Shown here in pieces: positions 22,460 through 33,222 of a stretch of DNA of 64,000 bases; the stretch's first letter is position 1; each line of letters opens with the position of its first letter. The DNA is from Eucalyptus grandis (taxonomy: Eukaryota; Streptophyta; Magnoliopsida; Myrtales; Myrtaceae): NCBI RefSeq assembly GCF_016545825.1, contig NC_052614.1:63338528-63402527 (forward strand). Direction: 5' to 3'. The position numbers were made by a program, and so were the translations under genes. Under the pieces are notes generated by a model. The model worked only from the letters and a program-made list of their open reading frames with translations. It was not told where the DNA came from and made no database searches.

Positions 22460-22960
22460 GCCTCTTTTATTACGGAAGCTTTACATGAAAAAGGACTTCG
22501 AGATGATACAACATGCATTGTTATCGATATATTACCTCAAGATAAACCAATGGCTTCTTTGCCACCACCGAAGAAGCCGGGGAAAAGGAGTATTCAAGTC
22601 CATCTGAATCATCTTCTCGATTGATCAAGAATATATTGATCCAGATGTAGTGGAGGAGTTATATGAGGATGGATCCGCAATGCTCTCGTAGAAAGGTCTA
22701 CATCTTAACCTCCACTTTCAGTCACAACAATGGATCTTTTTTACAGTAATTTGGTGGACCACTCTTGTATGCCTAACGTGATTGCATGACGTATCAATCT
22801 TTGACTGAGAAATGCTTGTAAAATGCAGGCTAGATACAAAATACCCCCTATGCAACATGTTTAGGCTGTTCATGTGTGTTGTATGTCAAGTAGAGCTAAA
22901 GCGGGAGAGGGCATATCCATACATGCCGGTTCATCAAATCCAGGAAAAGAGTGTTGATAG
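22460..22960 (+). pseudogene. Captured 3' part of a plant PP2C phosphatase gene
   Basis: Translation in pieces matches the C-terminal part of the plant PP2C group that includes Arabidopsis At1g47380. The first piece (from 22460) has GLRDDTTCIVIDILPQDKP then SLPPPKKPGK. After frameshifts come SESSSRLI and YIDPDVVEELYEDGSAMLS. A GT...AG intron (22696-22828) follows, then RLDTKYPLCNMFRLFMCVVC, QVELK and, after a further shift, GEGISIHAGSSNPGK. Similarity ends near 22960. The phosphatase catalytic core is absent. Retention of the intron shows capture at DNA level, not from mRNA. Frameshifts and a stop make it non-functional as protein. Identification is from memory of the family and needs a database search. 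Confidence 0.8.
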
Positions 22961-25346
22961 TTTCTTGAATATCCAGTTTCTGACTTCAAAGCTAAGAGAC
23001 GAATGATACCAACCTCTTTGCAGGGTATGTGGACGGATGTCATAAGTTTGGCTGTCCTAATGATATGCCAGAGATAATTAACTTTTTTATTTTGAATTCA
23101 TTCCGTTGTACACCATTTATTCCAATTGTAGAGCTAACATTCAAGTTTACCCAATCTCCTTTGTAATATCAACGTAAAGGGTGCTTGATGAGGGTTCATA
23201 CGCCCAATCGGCTTCCCGAATGATTGTTGCTTTGTTCTTCCTTTTTGAAAAGTAGGGAAGTCGGTTTGTGCAATAGATATGGGGAAGCGATGATTCTCAA
23301 GAAGAGGCGCATCCGTATGTACTTTGTTGGGTAGTGACATTTTTCATTGAATAGAAATTAGGCTGTTGAAGCTCTCTTGTCCATTCTACTATCTGCTTCC
23401 GTTGCTTGGTCGGTTAGTCTATAGCTTGAGGTTATGGGCATCTAAATTCATGAAATTTTTTTATGCGATGTTCAATCAAATCGATGAACTTGATTCCATC
23501 AAAGCACTTTCATCATCTGTTATTTTCCTCCTTTTACCGTCCTATCTTTAATGAATGACAAGTTTGTTTATTATTGCTGCATTCATTTCCATTTTTTTTA
23601 AAATTGAAAATGAAAAAAAAAAAAAAAAGAACCTGTTGGAACCCGGAACCGACCACGGAACCCGTGGGGGTAGGTTCAGTTCCAAAAATGAGGAACTCGT
23701 ACCCGAGGGTAGGTTCCAGGTTCCAAGTGGAACCTGTAAGGAACCGGGAACCGCTCACCCCTAGCTGTGAGCCACCGCCTAGCTCGCCGAGAGCTCGTGC
23801 GAGTCACCGCCGATCCTCCTCCACTGTTCTTCCGCCCGATCAGCCGCCGAACCACCTCCGTCCGGCCTCAACCGGCTTATTTTAGTGGGTATCTCAGCTC
23901 GGTTTTGGCTCGTTTTGGCCGACTTCCCCACCCCGAATGCTTAACCCGTTTTGAGGAAAGTTGTTCTCCTTGGCATCCTTGTCGTTTTGATCCGCTCGGC
24001 TCGCTAATCCGGTAAGTTTAACACTAAATCTTGATTAGAGGGTTAATGATGCCATAAGTGTGCTTAGTTTAAATTAAGTAAACTTAGTGGTTAGTTTAGT
24101 TTATTTAATTGTGAATTAGATTAAGAGGTTGGTTTAATTTAAAGTATGTTTAGTTAAGGTTAAATTGATGTTTATATTAGTATAATGGTGATTTGATATA
24201 AATGAATTACTTTTGGATTAAATAAATATTTCGAAATTGTTTAATAATTTAATAATATTTTATTATCCGAAATTGTTTAATAATTTAATAATATTTTATT
24301 ATTCGAAATTATTAAAATATTATTATTTAATTAATTTTCGGAATAAATTTAATTATTTATTAAATTCGAAAATTTTGTCGAGACCTTATTTTCTTAGAAT
24401 TTCGTGCGATCGGCATTTATTTGTGCATTTAGAATTTGAATTTGATGAGTGGATGTGGCAAATTGAGTGTTGATTGTGATAAATAGGGATTTTATTCATA
24501 AAAAACCCAAGTGTCGAGTTTTAATGCAAAAATTGGATTTTCAATATTATATTAAATAGTGGGGTTTGAAAAAGTGAGATATTGGTTTTCTGGATCGAAA
24601 TTAACGTGCCCCCACACATGTGGTTAATTTTTGGACTATTTTTAAAATGAAGAAAAATGGCTGAGATCACTATTTTAAGTGGAAACATTGAGTGAAATGC
24701 AAAGTGTCCCGGGCTGAATATGAATTGTTGTGTGATAATTAAGAGGAGATCGTCCCTGGGCTATTGAGCCGGACTTGCCCCTATATGGGATGCCCACGCA
24801 GATGGGTTGCAGTCATGATTGATTAGGACCATGCTCCTTTGGAACGCCGTCGACGTGCGACGAAGCCGCGCTCCAAGGTGGGGAGGCGATGCCTGGCTAT
24901 ATGCCGGTAGATAGCCGAACTGCGAGTAGGCTATGCCCTTGTGTGGCAGTAAATAATAATTGGAATGCGTGCTAAGTACAATGATAATTTATATGAAAGT
25001 GATGGCGTTCCAATTGTTTGAATGCATGCAGAGGTGAAGTAATAAGGATTGGAGAGCGTGTCCAACTTGTAGGTTGTATGATAGTTCCTTTTTGAAAGCC
25101 GGTCTTTTGTAGAGTTTTGACCGTAGACCTCTGTTTGTAATTCTGTTGAATCATGAAAGTGTTATGTTATGGTTTTGCTTCCTGCTTTTCTATCCCGTAT
25201 TTCATTGTCAAGGGTTTTATAATACGTTCCGCTTGCGGAATAATAAATGAATGGGGTCGGCAACACTACTTGGGAATGTCACACTTGCATCACTACGGTG
25301 GGATGTTGGCCTGCTTGAGGTTCGGGACGTGACATCCCCGTTTAAG

Positions 25347-25358
25347 TGGTATCAGATC
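25347..25358 (+). other. Primer-binding site, initiator tRNA-Met type
   Basis: TGGTATCAGATC lies 12 bases after the 5' LTR. It differs at one base from the usual plant iMet site TGGTATCAGAGC. Confidence 0.85.
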
Positions 25359-25532
25359 ATGGTTTGAGTATGGAGTGATAAGGTGCGATGAGTCATGGGA
25401 TAGTTAGTAGGTAAGGCTTTTAATATGCTGATGCATGTGATCAATAGATGTTTGGTAGTGTGTTTGTGGGGTCACTCAAATTTCAACCTAATGTTGGAAT
25501 CGGAAAACAGGTGTCTATAAAGAGCCTGTAGG

Positions 25533-26400
25533 ATGAGTGACCAGGAGTGGAGAACTCCTTGGACGAGGTCGATAGGACCTGTACCTCAGGGTAGGACACT
25601 GACAAGAGTTGGTACCCGAGGTAGAGTACATGCTAAGATCAATGCGAGTGTGAGAGTACCGTTGCACGTCGGTACTAAGAGTGTAGCAACACCGAGCGAT
25701 CCTAGGTTTGATGGGATCGTTCAGGCGCTAGTGTTCCTTGGAAGCTCGTTGGGTCAGTAAGCTCAGGACCGAGCCGCCGCTGTTGCTATTGTTTCTACCG
25801 CTGCCAGTGTTGTGACCGTTGTTGTTGCCATGCCTATTGAGGCCCAATCTTGAGTTGTGATCAAGGATCAAGCCACCGCATCTGAGTGAAAGTTCAGTTT
25901 AAGTAGAAATGGAAATCGATTGGGGGAAATGCCGATGTCAGAAGAAAGGTGCCCTATTTCACCTAACCGGAAGAGTAGAATTGGAAAGACAGTGCTCAAC
26001 TTGATCGATGGGTGTCGTGTCTGTAAGAAAAGACATGGATCTGTCCCGTGCTGTAAGAGGGAAAGAACTTGTTACAAGTGTCGCTAGTAAGGTCATTTGA
26101 TCAAAGATTGCCCGTATAGGCAGATGGAACCACATCTGTTTCTATCACCGCCGTTGATAGGACAGAACAGAGGAAACGTGCTTCGGGACATTTAATGGGG
26201 TACTTGGAATAGACCCTAGTGCAAGGAAGGGTGCATGATATCACTTGATGGGAGGTAGAGGACTCTCTGATTGTGTGCCGAGTTTGTGGAAAGGAGGCAT
26301 GAGTCATCCTTATGTCAGAGTAAAAAAAGGAGCATGATATGAATGTGGCCAGTACGGCCATCGGGTTAGGAACTGTCCACGTAAGTCCATGAAAGTGTAA
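25533..26400 (+). pseudogene. Gypsy gag remnant with two zinc knuckles
   Basis: The N-terminal part is weakly conserved. Near 26070-26110 a CYKCR.QGHLIKDCP knuckle is broken by a stop, and near 26335-26382 a second, YECGQYGHRVRNCP, has lost its first Cys to a stop. The two-knuckle layout is typical of this Gypsy group. Confidence 0.75.
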
Positions 26401-26849
26401 GTACCGTTACTGCAGATAGGACGCCACTAGGATGGCTGGAAGAGCATGAATGGGTCGACCAAGCATCGACCAAGGGAAGAATATTTTTGAGATGTTTTTA
26501 TCAGAGTAGTGCAGCAGAATTTTCAGTGAGGGTTGTAGGATTTTCGTTGTGGTAATAAGATAATAGAAATGTGAATCTCTGACTATAGTTGTACTTGAAA
26601 GGATTTGCTTAAGTATGACTTGAAAGTCATTTATAAAAAGGCTTGGCTCAAGGAGCTTTATGTTGTTTTGAATCGTGGTAGTAATATAATTCAGTTTGTT
26701 TAGTTAGCGTGCAAAAGTTTTGAATCACTGAAAGTCGAAGAGGAACTTCGATCCTTGTTATTCGTCACTGAAGATGACCTGGTTCTAGTTGTTGGTTATC
26801 GAATCTATATGGCAACTATAATGGATGCGTCGGTTGAGGAGCCGATTAT

Positions 26850-28540
26850 GAAAAAATTAACCATGGTACAGAGAAGTTTTTCGAGGTATTTTCTAAAGAA
26901 TTGCCAGGTTTGTTGTCAAAAAGAGAAATAGAGTTCGTAATTGAATTAACACCTGGAACAGAGCTAGTCCCTAAGGCTCCTTACCGAATGGTGTTACCCG
27001 AGTTAAAAGGACTGAAAGTGCAGATTCATGAATTATTGGATAGGGGATTCATACATTCTAGTGCATCACATTGGGGAGCACCTGTTCTATTCGTGAAGAA
27101 AAAAGTTGGTTCGTTGTGTTTGTACATTGATATTCCTCAAGATCGACTAGAGGTCAGGGTATCGTCAATTGAGAATCAGGAAGAAAGACATACCGAAGTT
27201 AGCATCTCGTGCTCGATACGACAGTTATGAGTTCATTGTAATACTGTGTGGTTTGATGGACATCTTAGCTATTTGTTTGAGTCTTATGAGCAGAATGTTT
27301 AAGGGTACTTAAATTAGTTGTGATCGTGTTCATTGAAAGTTAACCTGGTGTGTTCAAAGAGTGCTGACGAGCATGAGAGACATTAGAAGATGATACTTCA
27401 GACCTTGAGGACTCTTGGGTCTTACGCTAAGTTTAGCAAGTGCAAGTTTTGGATAACTTGTATTGCATTCCTAGGTCACGTGATTTCATGCAAAGAAATC
27501 TCCGTAGACCTGTCCGAGATTAAAGCAGTTAACAGTTGGCTGAGATTGACTACAGTGACAGAGATCAGAAGTTTCTAGGTTTAGCAAAGTATTACAGACA
27601 GTTCATATACGGGTTTTTCAATGTTAGCATCACTGTTGACAAGACTATTGAGAAAGGAAGAGAAGTTCGTGTGGACAAGCAAATGCGAGTGTAGTTTTCA
27701 AGAGCTTAAATAGAAACCGACTACCTTTTGTGCTAACCATTCCATATGGTCTTGAAAGTTATGAGATCTGCAGTGATGCATCATTTAAAGGATTTGGTTG
27801 CTTGTTGATGTAGGATGATAAGGTTATTGCATATGCGTCTCGTCAGTTGAAATCTTGTGAGTTGAATTACCTGATGCACGTTGTAGAACTTGCAGTAGTT
27901 AAGTTCGTTCTAGGAATTTAGAGGCACTATCGGTATAGAGAAAGATTCCATATCTTCATTGACCATCAAAGTCTCAAGTATGTATTCTCTCACAAATAGT
28001 TGAATATGAGACAACGTCATTTGGATGGAACTCCTTAAGGATTATGACTATGGTATTTGTATCACTGGAAAGGTGAGCAAAGTCGTAGATGCACTGAGTC
28101 GAGAGTCCTTAGTTACACAGTTGGTACTCAAGGATTGGATCTTATTTGAGAAAGTTCGAAATTCGGTTTTCAAATCTAAGGTAGGCCACCTTTTGAATCT
28201 TATGACCACCCTCAAAATTGAGCCGAGAGTACAGATCAAAATCAAAACGTTGCAGTGGACAGATTCAGAAATTCAGAAGACTCTATAAGAGAATGCAAAT
28301 GAGAGAGAGGTTGATTTTCAGATTTCTGAAGACAGAACGCTAAGGTTCTGAGGACGATTGTGTGTAATTGACGATACAGAGATTAAAGAAGAAATCTTAT
28401 GTGAAGCTCATCATAGCAACTTCAGTGTTGTCCAGATAGTACGAAGATGAGTCAGAATCTACATCATTGGGATTGATAGATCGATATGAAGATAGATATC
28501 GCCGAACAAGTTGTAAGTGTTGGATGTATCAGTAAGTGAG
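26850..28540 (+). pseudogene. Gypsy pol remnant: RT, RNase H, start of integrase
   Basis: RT begins with [34 protein letters not shown] and [12 protein letters not shown] (26901-27110). The central part with the catalytic motif is scrambled. The thumb follows with YAKFSKCKFW and FLGHVIS (27420-27490), then KFVWT.KCE.SFQELK. RNase H shows ICSDASFKGFG (27770-27800), VIAYASRQLKSCELNY and DHQSLKYVFSHK. The integrase zinc region has EILCEAHHSNFS and CKCWMYQ (28390-28535). Beyond that the integrase core is not recognisable. Frameshifts occur throughout. Confidence 0.85.
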
Positions 28541-28859
28541 AATTTGGTAACGTAAGCTAGGAAAGCTTTTTCAAGCACTTGAGAGTCTTGTGTGGGAATG
28601 GAAGTATAGCATGATGGAATGTTATGATAGGTTATCAAGGAGTCAGGAAAAGTATTGATTCCTTATGGGGTTGTGGTCTATAGATGATCAGAGTCAACTC
28701 ACTTTAGTGCAGCATGAAGAGATCTCGACTAGAATAGGTATTTCTGATTTTTAATGATTCTATTCTTCTTTAAATCCTATTTTTTCACAAATTAAATTCA
28801 ACTAAGATATACCGAAGTGTGGGTATATCATATAAATCATCTGTATGGAGTGCTAGGGA

Positions 28860-29230
28860 TGAATTGTATTTCAAATCTAGATCAGATGGTCCAATTTTTC
28901 AAAGCTTTCAGATAGTTCTTTCTTAAGCAGTGTATAGTAGAGAGTGTAGAATTTAAATTGCTGAGATGAAGTCAAGGAAAGAACGATCACAGGCCAAGGT
29001 CAGTACAGTAGTCAGTGATTGCAGTCGCCAAGATCAGTGTCAGAGTTATATCAGATCTTGATCAGAGGTTCCCAGTTTCAGTAGATCAGTCAGATAGTTT
29101 CTTTTTTAATCAGTGCGGAGCAGAGTGTATAGGAATTTAGTCGGTTGAGATGAGATCAGAGATTAGAAAATCGCAAGTCCAGAGTTGGTTCAGAAATCAA
29201 TGATTCAGTCGCAATTATCAGAGACAGTTT
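28860..29230 (+). repeat. Duplicated segment in Gypsy 3' untranslated part
   Basis: Blocks CAGATAGTT.TTT.TTAA.CAGTG and TTGAGATGA/CTGAGATGA followed by AGTCAGTGATT/ATCAATGATT recur about 190 bases apart, suggesting an old tandem duplication. Confidence 0.45.
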
Positions 29231-29470
29231 AGAGACTGCTTAGAATCGTCACTTTAGCTTCGCAGATTTTGTGTTGAAGACCTTTGGAATTTTAAGTGGG
29301 CAAGTGTTTAGTATTTTGGATCCGAAGTGATTTAGGCAAGATAGCAGTGATCTGGCGGCACTGGTATAGAAGGAGCAACCTGAGAAAGAGAATTTTATAT
29401 GAGACGACTGTACCTACACCTTTTTGTTTAAGAATATGTAAAGGTTTAAATTTGGAGGACGAAAATTTTA

Positions 29471-29485
29471 TAAGAAGGGAAGAGT
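29471..29485 (+). other. Polypurine tract of Gypsy element
   Basis: TAAGAAGGGAAGAGT directly precedes the 3' LTR start TGTGACATCC. Confidence 0.8.
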
Positions 29486-32400
29486 TGTGACATCCTGATT
29501 TTCCAATTCTATTTTCAATAAATTGAGACAGGCATTTCGTTAGCACGCATATCGTTCTTTTCCTTGAGTCGGCCACTCATGTGAAAACTAGTCTATCGGG
29601 TGAAGCCGTTAAGAGTTTCTAATGCATCAGACTCGAGAATTTGACCAGGAAGCGACCTTTCGACCGAGCTAATCTACAAGGGTCATTACGGCACCATTAA
29701 AAATCAATTAAAGACTAGAGATAGGTCGACTCGACAGAGGCATGTGATCGAGTGTGGGTGATTTCACTAGATCGCACAATTTTTGTCGATCGACGCTAGA
29801 TCAGCTTTTCTGTCGATTGGGTATCCTGTGCCCATATTTGAAACTTTGAGATTACCTCGACAACCGAAAGTTGCCAATGTGTCAAAGATGTACATTATGG
29901 CTTGAATTGATCAACCACAGGTCAAATGCATGAAAATTTCTAAAAGCTACCCGGTAGATCGGGATGCGCTAGTATCACGCCAAAGTAAAATTAACTGTGA
30001 AATTGAGATCAAATTCAGAAATTGGAAGTCACGGTGTGTCACAAATCATTTTAGGATCATTAACTCATCTTTGGAAGATTTTTCATGCAATTAGAGTTTT
30101 CAGCAATTAAATCGGGGAATGGCTAATTTGGCTTGAGAAATTAGTAGGCCTGCATTTGGTCGCGCTTTTGGGACTTAAGTTGGTTCTATGGACAAGTGAA
30201 TATGTGAATTGAAGTGTGGTGATATTGGATTAATTTTATGGACTTCAACTTAATTCAATTGGAGGAGAATCGAATAGAATGGAAGAATGTAATGTACAAG
30301 AATTTAGGCCTCGGTGGAAAAGGAAATTGCAACCATTGGAAGATGTTGTGGAGGGATGAGATAGTGGAAGATGACATCACTTGATGTCATGGTAGTTGGG
30401 GCCAATTTGAAGGAGAGCTTGACAAGTGGCAAGTGTTAATTGGTCCTCAAAAAGTGAAGAGGTCCCATCATCTTCTTCTTCCTCAAGCTTGGAACTGATT
30501 GGGGGAGGAGAGAGCGGCACCGTTCGAACCAGGCCAGCCTGACGTCGCCCCCTTCGCCCGCTCGGTCGCCTGCTCGCTGCTGCACGTCGCCGTCGCCAGC
30601 GTTGCTCGTCCGCTCATTTGCACGATGCCGCCCCTTCGCCGCTTCCCCTCCGTCTGCCCGAGCCTCCATCACGTCAACCAAGATGTCCCAACCGCTGTTC
30701 ATCTTCATCGGAGTCTCCATCGCAGCCATGAGCCATCGCCCAGCTCGCCGAGAGCTTGTGCGAGTCACCGCCGGTCCTCCTCCGCCGTTCCTCCGCCTGA
30801 TCAGCCGCCGAACCACTTCCGTCCGACCTCAACTAGCAGCTGGTTTTAGTGGGTATCCTAGCTCGGTTTTGGCCCGTTTTGGCCGGCTTCCCCACCCCGA
30901 ATGCTTGGCCTGTTTTGAGGAAAGTTGTTCTCCTCGGCGTCCCCGTCGTTTTGATCCGCTCGGCTCGCTAATCCGGTGAGTTTAACTCACTAAATCTTGA
31001 TTAGAGGGTTAAGGATGCCCTAAGTGTGCTTAGTCTAAGTTAAGTAAACTTAGGTGGTTAGTTTAGTTTATTTAATTGTGAATTAGATTAAGAGGTTGGT
31101 TTAATTTAAAGTATGTTTAGTTAAGGTTAAATTGATGTTTATATTAGTATAATGGTGATTTGATATAAATGAATTACTTTTGGATTAAATAAATATTTCG
31201 AAATTGTTTAATAATTTAATAATATTTTATTATTCGAAATTATTAAAATATTATTATTTAATTAATTTCGGAATAAATTTAATTATTTATTAAATTCGAA
31301 AATTTTGTCGGGACCTTATTTTCTTAGAATTTCGTGCTGATCGCTGCTGTGCATTTAGAATTTGAATTTGATGAGTGGATGTGGCAAATTGAGTGTTGAT
31401 TGTGATAAATAGGGATTTTATTCATAAAAAACCCAAGTGTCGGGTTTTAATGCAAAAATTGGATTTTCAATATTATATTAAATAGTGGGGTTTGAAAAAG
31501 TGAGATATTGGTTTTCGGATCGAAATTAACGTGCCCCCACACACATGGTTAATTTTTGGACTATTTTTAATATGAAGAAAATTGGTGGGATCACTATTTT
31601 AAGTGGAAGCATTGAGTGAATGCAAAGTGTCCCGGGCCAAATATGAATTGTTGTGTGATAATTAAGAGGAGATCGTCTGGGCTGTTGAGCCGAACTTGCC
31701 CCTATATGGGATGCCCACGCAGTGGTTACGGGTCGTAGTTGATTTTGGGCCCATGCTCCTTCGGGAACACCATTGACATGCTGACGAAGCCGCGCTCCAA
31801 GGTGGGGAGGCGATGCCTCGCTATATGCCGGTAGATAGCCAAAGTGCGAGTAGGCTATGCCCTTGTGTGGCAGTGAATAATAATTGGAATGCGTGCTAAG
31901 TACGATGATGATTTATATGAAAGTGATGGCGTTCCAATTGTTTGAATTATTATTACTACATGAGATTGTGTGATACAAATTGTGCTAATCTACAGGAAGG
32001 AATTAAGATGAGGTAAGTCTTCTGTGTGATGTGGCAAGGCCACCCGGGGTGTATTTTCTTTCTAATAGGGGTTTAGGGGGTTGAACTTGTTGAGACAATG
32101 TCTCATCCCGGTTGTGGGATTAAAAATTTCAGGTCCCTGGTGGACGGAGTGGCCAGATAGCTTTGGTTGGTCTTGAGGAGTTGTAGAGGTGAAGTCATAA
32201 AGATTGGAGAGCGTGTCCGACTTGTAGGTTGTATGATAGTTCCTTTTTGAGAGCCGGTCTTTTGTAGACTTTTGGCAGTAAACCTCTGTTTGTAATTCTG
32301 TTGAATTATGAAAGTGTTATGTTGTGGTTTTGCTTCCTGCTTCTCTATCCTGTATTTCATTGTCAGAGGTTTTATAATACGTTCCACTTGCGCAATTATA

Positions 32401-32489
32401 AATGAATGGGGTCGGCGACACTACTTGGGAATGTCGCATTTGCATGACTATGGCGGGATGTTGGTGCACTCGAGGTTTGGGGCGTGACA
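29486..32489 (+). mobile_element. 3' LTR of the Gypsy element
   Basis: 3004 bp, TG...CA ends, very similar to the 5' LTR and holding the uninterrupted hAT target site. It includes the GC-rich part 30520-30830 and the AT-rich part 31190-31290. Confidence 0.92.
30372..30389 (+). promoter_or_regulatory. TGACATCA dyad in 3' LTR
   Basis: TGACATCACTTGATGTCA, identical to the 5' LTR copy. Confidence 0.4.
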
Positions 32490-32621
32490 TTATTCCTTGG
32501 CCTGGTGCTCCTCACCACCACCATTGTGGAGGAGCTCGACCACCGCCACCACCCATTCAAAAAGGAAAGGCCCCCAAAGGAGCACAAGGCACCCCACAAG
32601 CACCACCCTGGTGGTGGCCGC
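32490..32621 (+). pseudogene. Gene B part 2: end of signal peptide and His/Pro segment
   Basis: It begins with the duplicated TTATT and continues the frame of part 1: LGLVLLTTTIVEELDHRHH, then PFKKERPPKEHKAPHKHHPG and GGR. It is homologous to the HPFEKEHK...HHPGGRR segment of gene A. The frame is open to the end, where GCCGC (32617-32621) is repeated after the second insertion at 41116-41120. Confidence 0.92.
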
Positions 32622-33222
32622 TGAGATAGCTAGTATAAGCACCTAGAGGGGGGTGAATAGGTGTAAAAATATTTTCTCGAGATAAGATAACAATAGTAAG
32701 CAGACAATAGATATGAAGTTCTCATTTCGTTAACAAGGCGAATTATGATCAAAGTAAAGCAGAGAGTAGGGAAGAGAAAATGAATACAGAAATTATAGTG
32801 GTTTGGCTTATTCCAAGCCTACGTCCACTCTTCCGCACTGACAGCCCACCGGCTAGATTTTACTATGAACAAAAGAGATGTTACAGCAAGGTTCTCCCTT
32901 GATTCCACAGTGTAGATACTCTACCACACTTCTTCAAAGTTTTTCAGTAATATGAACTCTCTTTTGTGTACAAGATTTCTCTCAAAAAATGAATTGACTA
33001 AGAACAAAGAGCTTCAGACTTTGAAATTCTTCTATCGCACACACACTCGAACAACTGGAACGTCTTCCTTTTATACTCATTTATGCCATCATACCCGTTG
33101 GCAATTACCAAATGAATTCTTTCAATCTTCCCATTGGACAGAATCAATTAGGAAAATTATTCGAGCTATTTAAGGAACATGTCGATAGCCCATCAATCCT
33201 GCTTGCCCATACAATCAAGAGC
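32622..33222 (-). mobile_element. 3' LTR of Sirevirus-like copy, start deleted
   Basis: It matches 40201 to about 40793 and ends abruptly at CATACAATCA. The missing 315 or so bases are the U3 start, together with the polypurine tract and the sequence before it (compare 63530 onward in the other copy). A single deletion explains this. Confidence 0.85.

Larger units (their letters stand above)
20820..23763. mobile_element. hAT element carrying host gene pieces
   Basis: The terminal inverted repeat TAGGGGTGAGCG is perfect at both ends. Flanks are GCTATGAG (20812-20819) and GCTGTGAG (23764-23771), an 8-bp duplication with one change. The 3' LTR has the single empty site GCCATGAG at 30725-30732. 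These are hAT hallmarks. Subterminal regions are dense in GGTTCC/GGAACC repeats. No hAT transposase is visible. The interior instead contains a pyrimidine-rich tract, an unassigned open frame and a PP2C gene fragment, so it looks like a non-autonomous, gene-capturing element. Confidence 0.9.
19576..25334 (+). mobile_element. 5' LTR of the Gypsy element (with nested hAT)
   Basis: Without the hAT and its duplicated site it is about 2.8 kb. Compared with the 3' LTR it lacks about 240 bases (counterpart of 31944-32183) and has one extra copy of an AT-rich block (TTTAATAATTTAATAATATT) near 24240-24300. A GC-rich part (20620-20810) precedes the hAT. Confidence 0.9.
19576..32489 (+). mobile_element. 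Ty3/Gypsy LTR retrotransposon inserted in gene B
   Basis: The LTRs start TGTGACATCC and end with CGTGACA. The TTATT target duplication is exact. Internal order is primer site, Gag zinc knuckles, reverse transcriptase, RNase H, integrase zinc region, polypurine tract; RT before integrase defines Ty3/Gypsy. All coding parts carry many stops and frameshifts, and most of the integrase core is absent. LTRs of about 3 kb and the overall style fit the Tekay/Del group, but no chromodomain is visible. The 5' LTR holds a nested hAT element. It is dead on its own. Confidence 0.95.
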
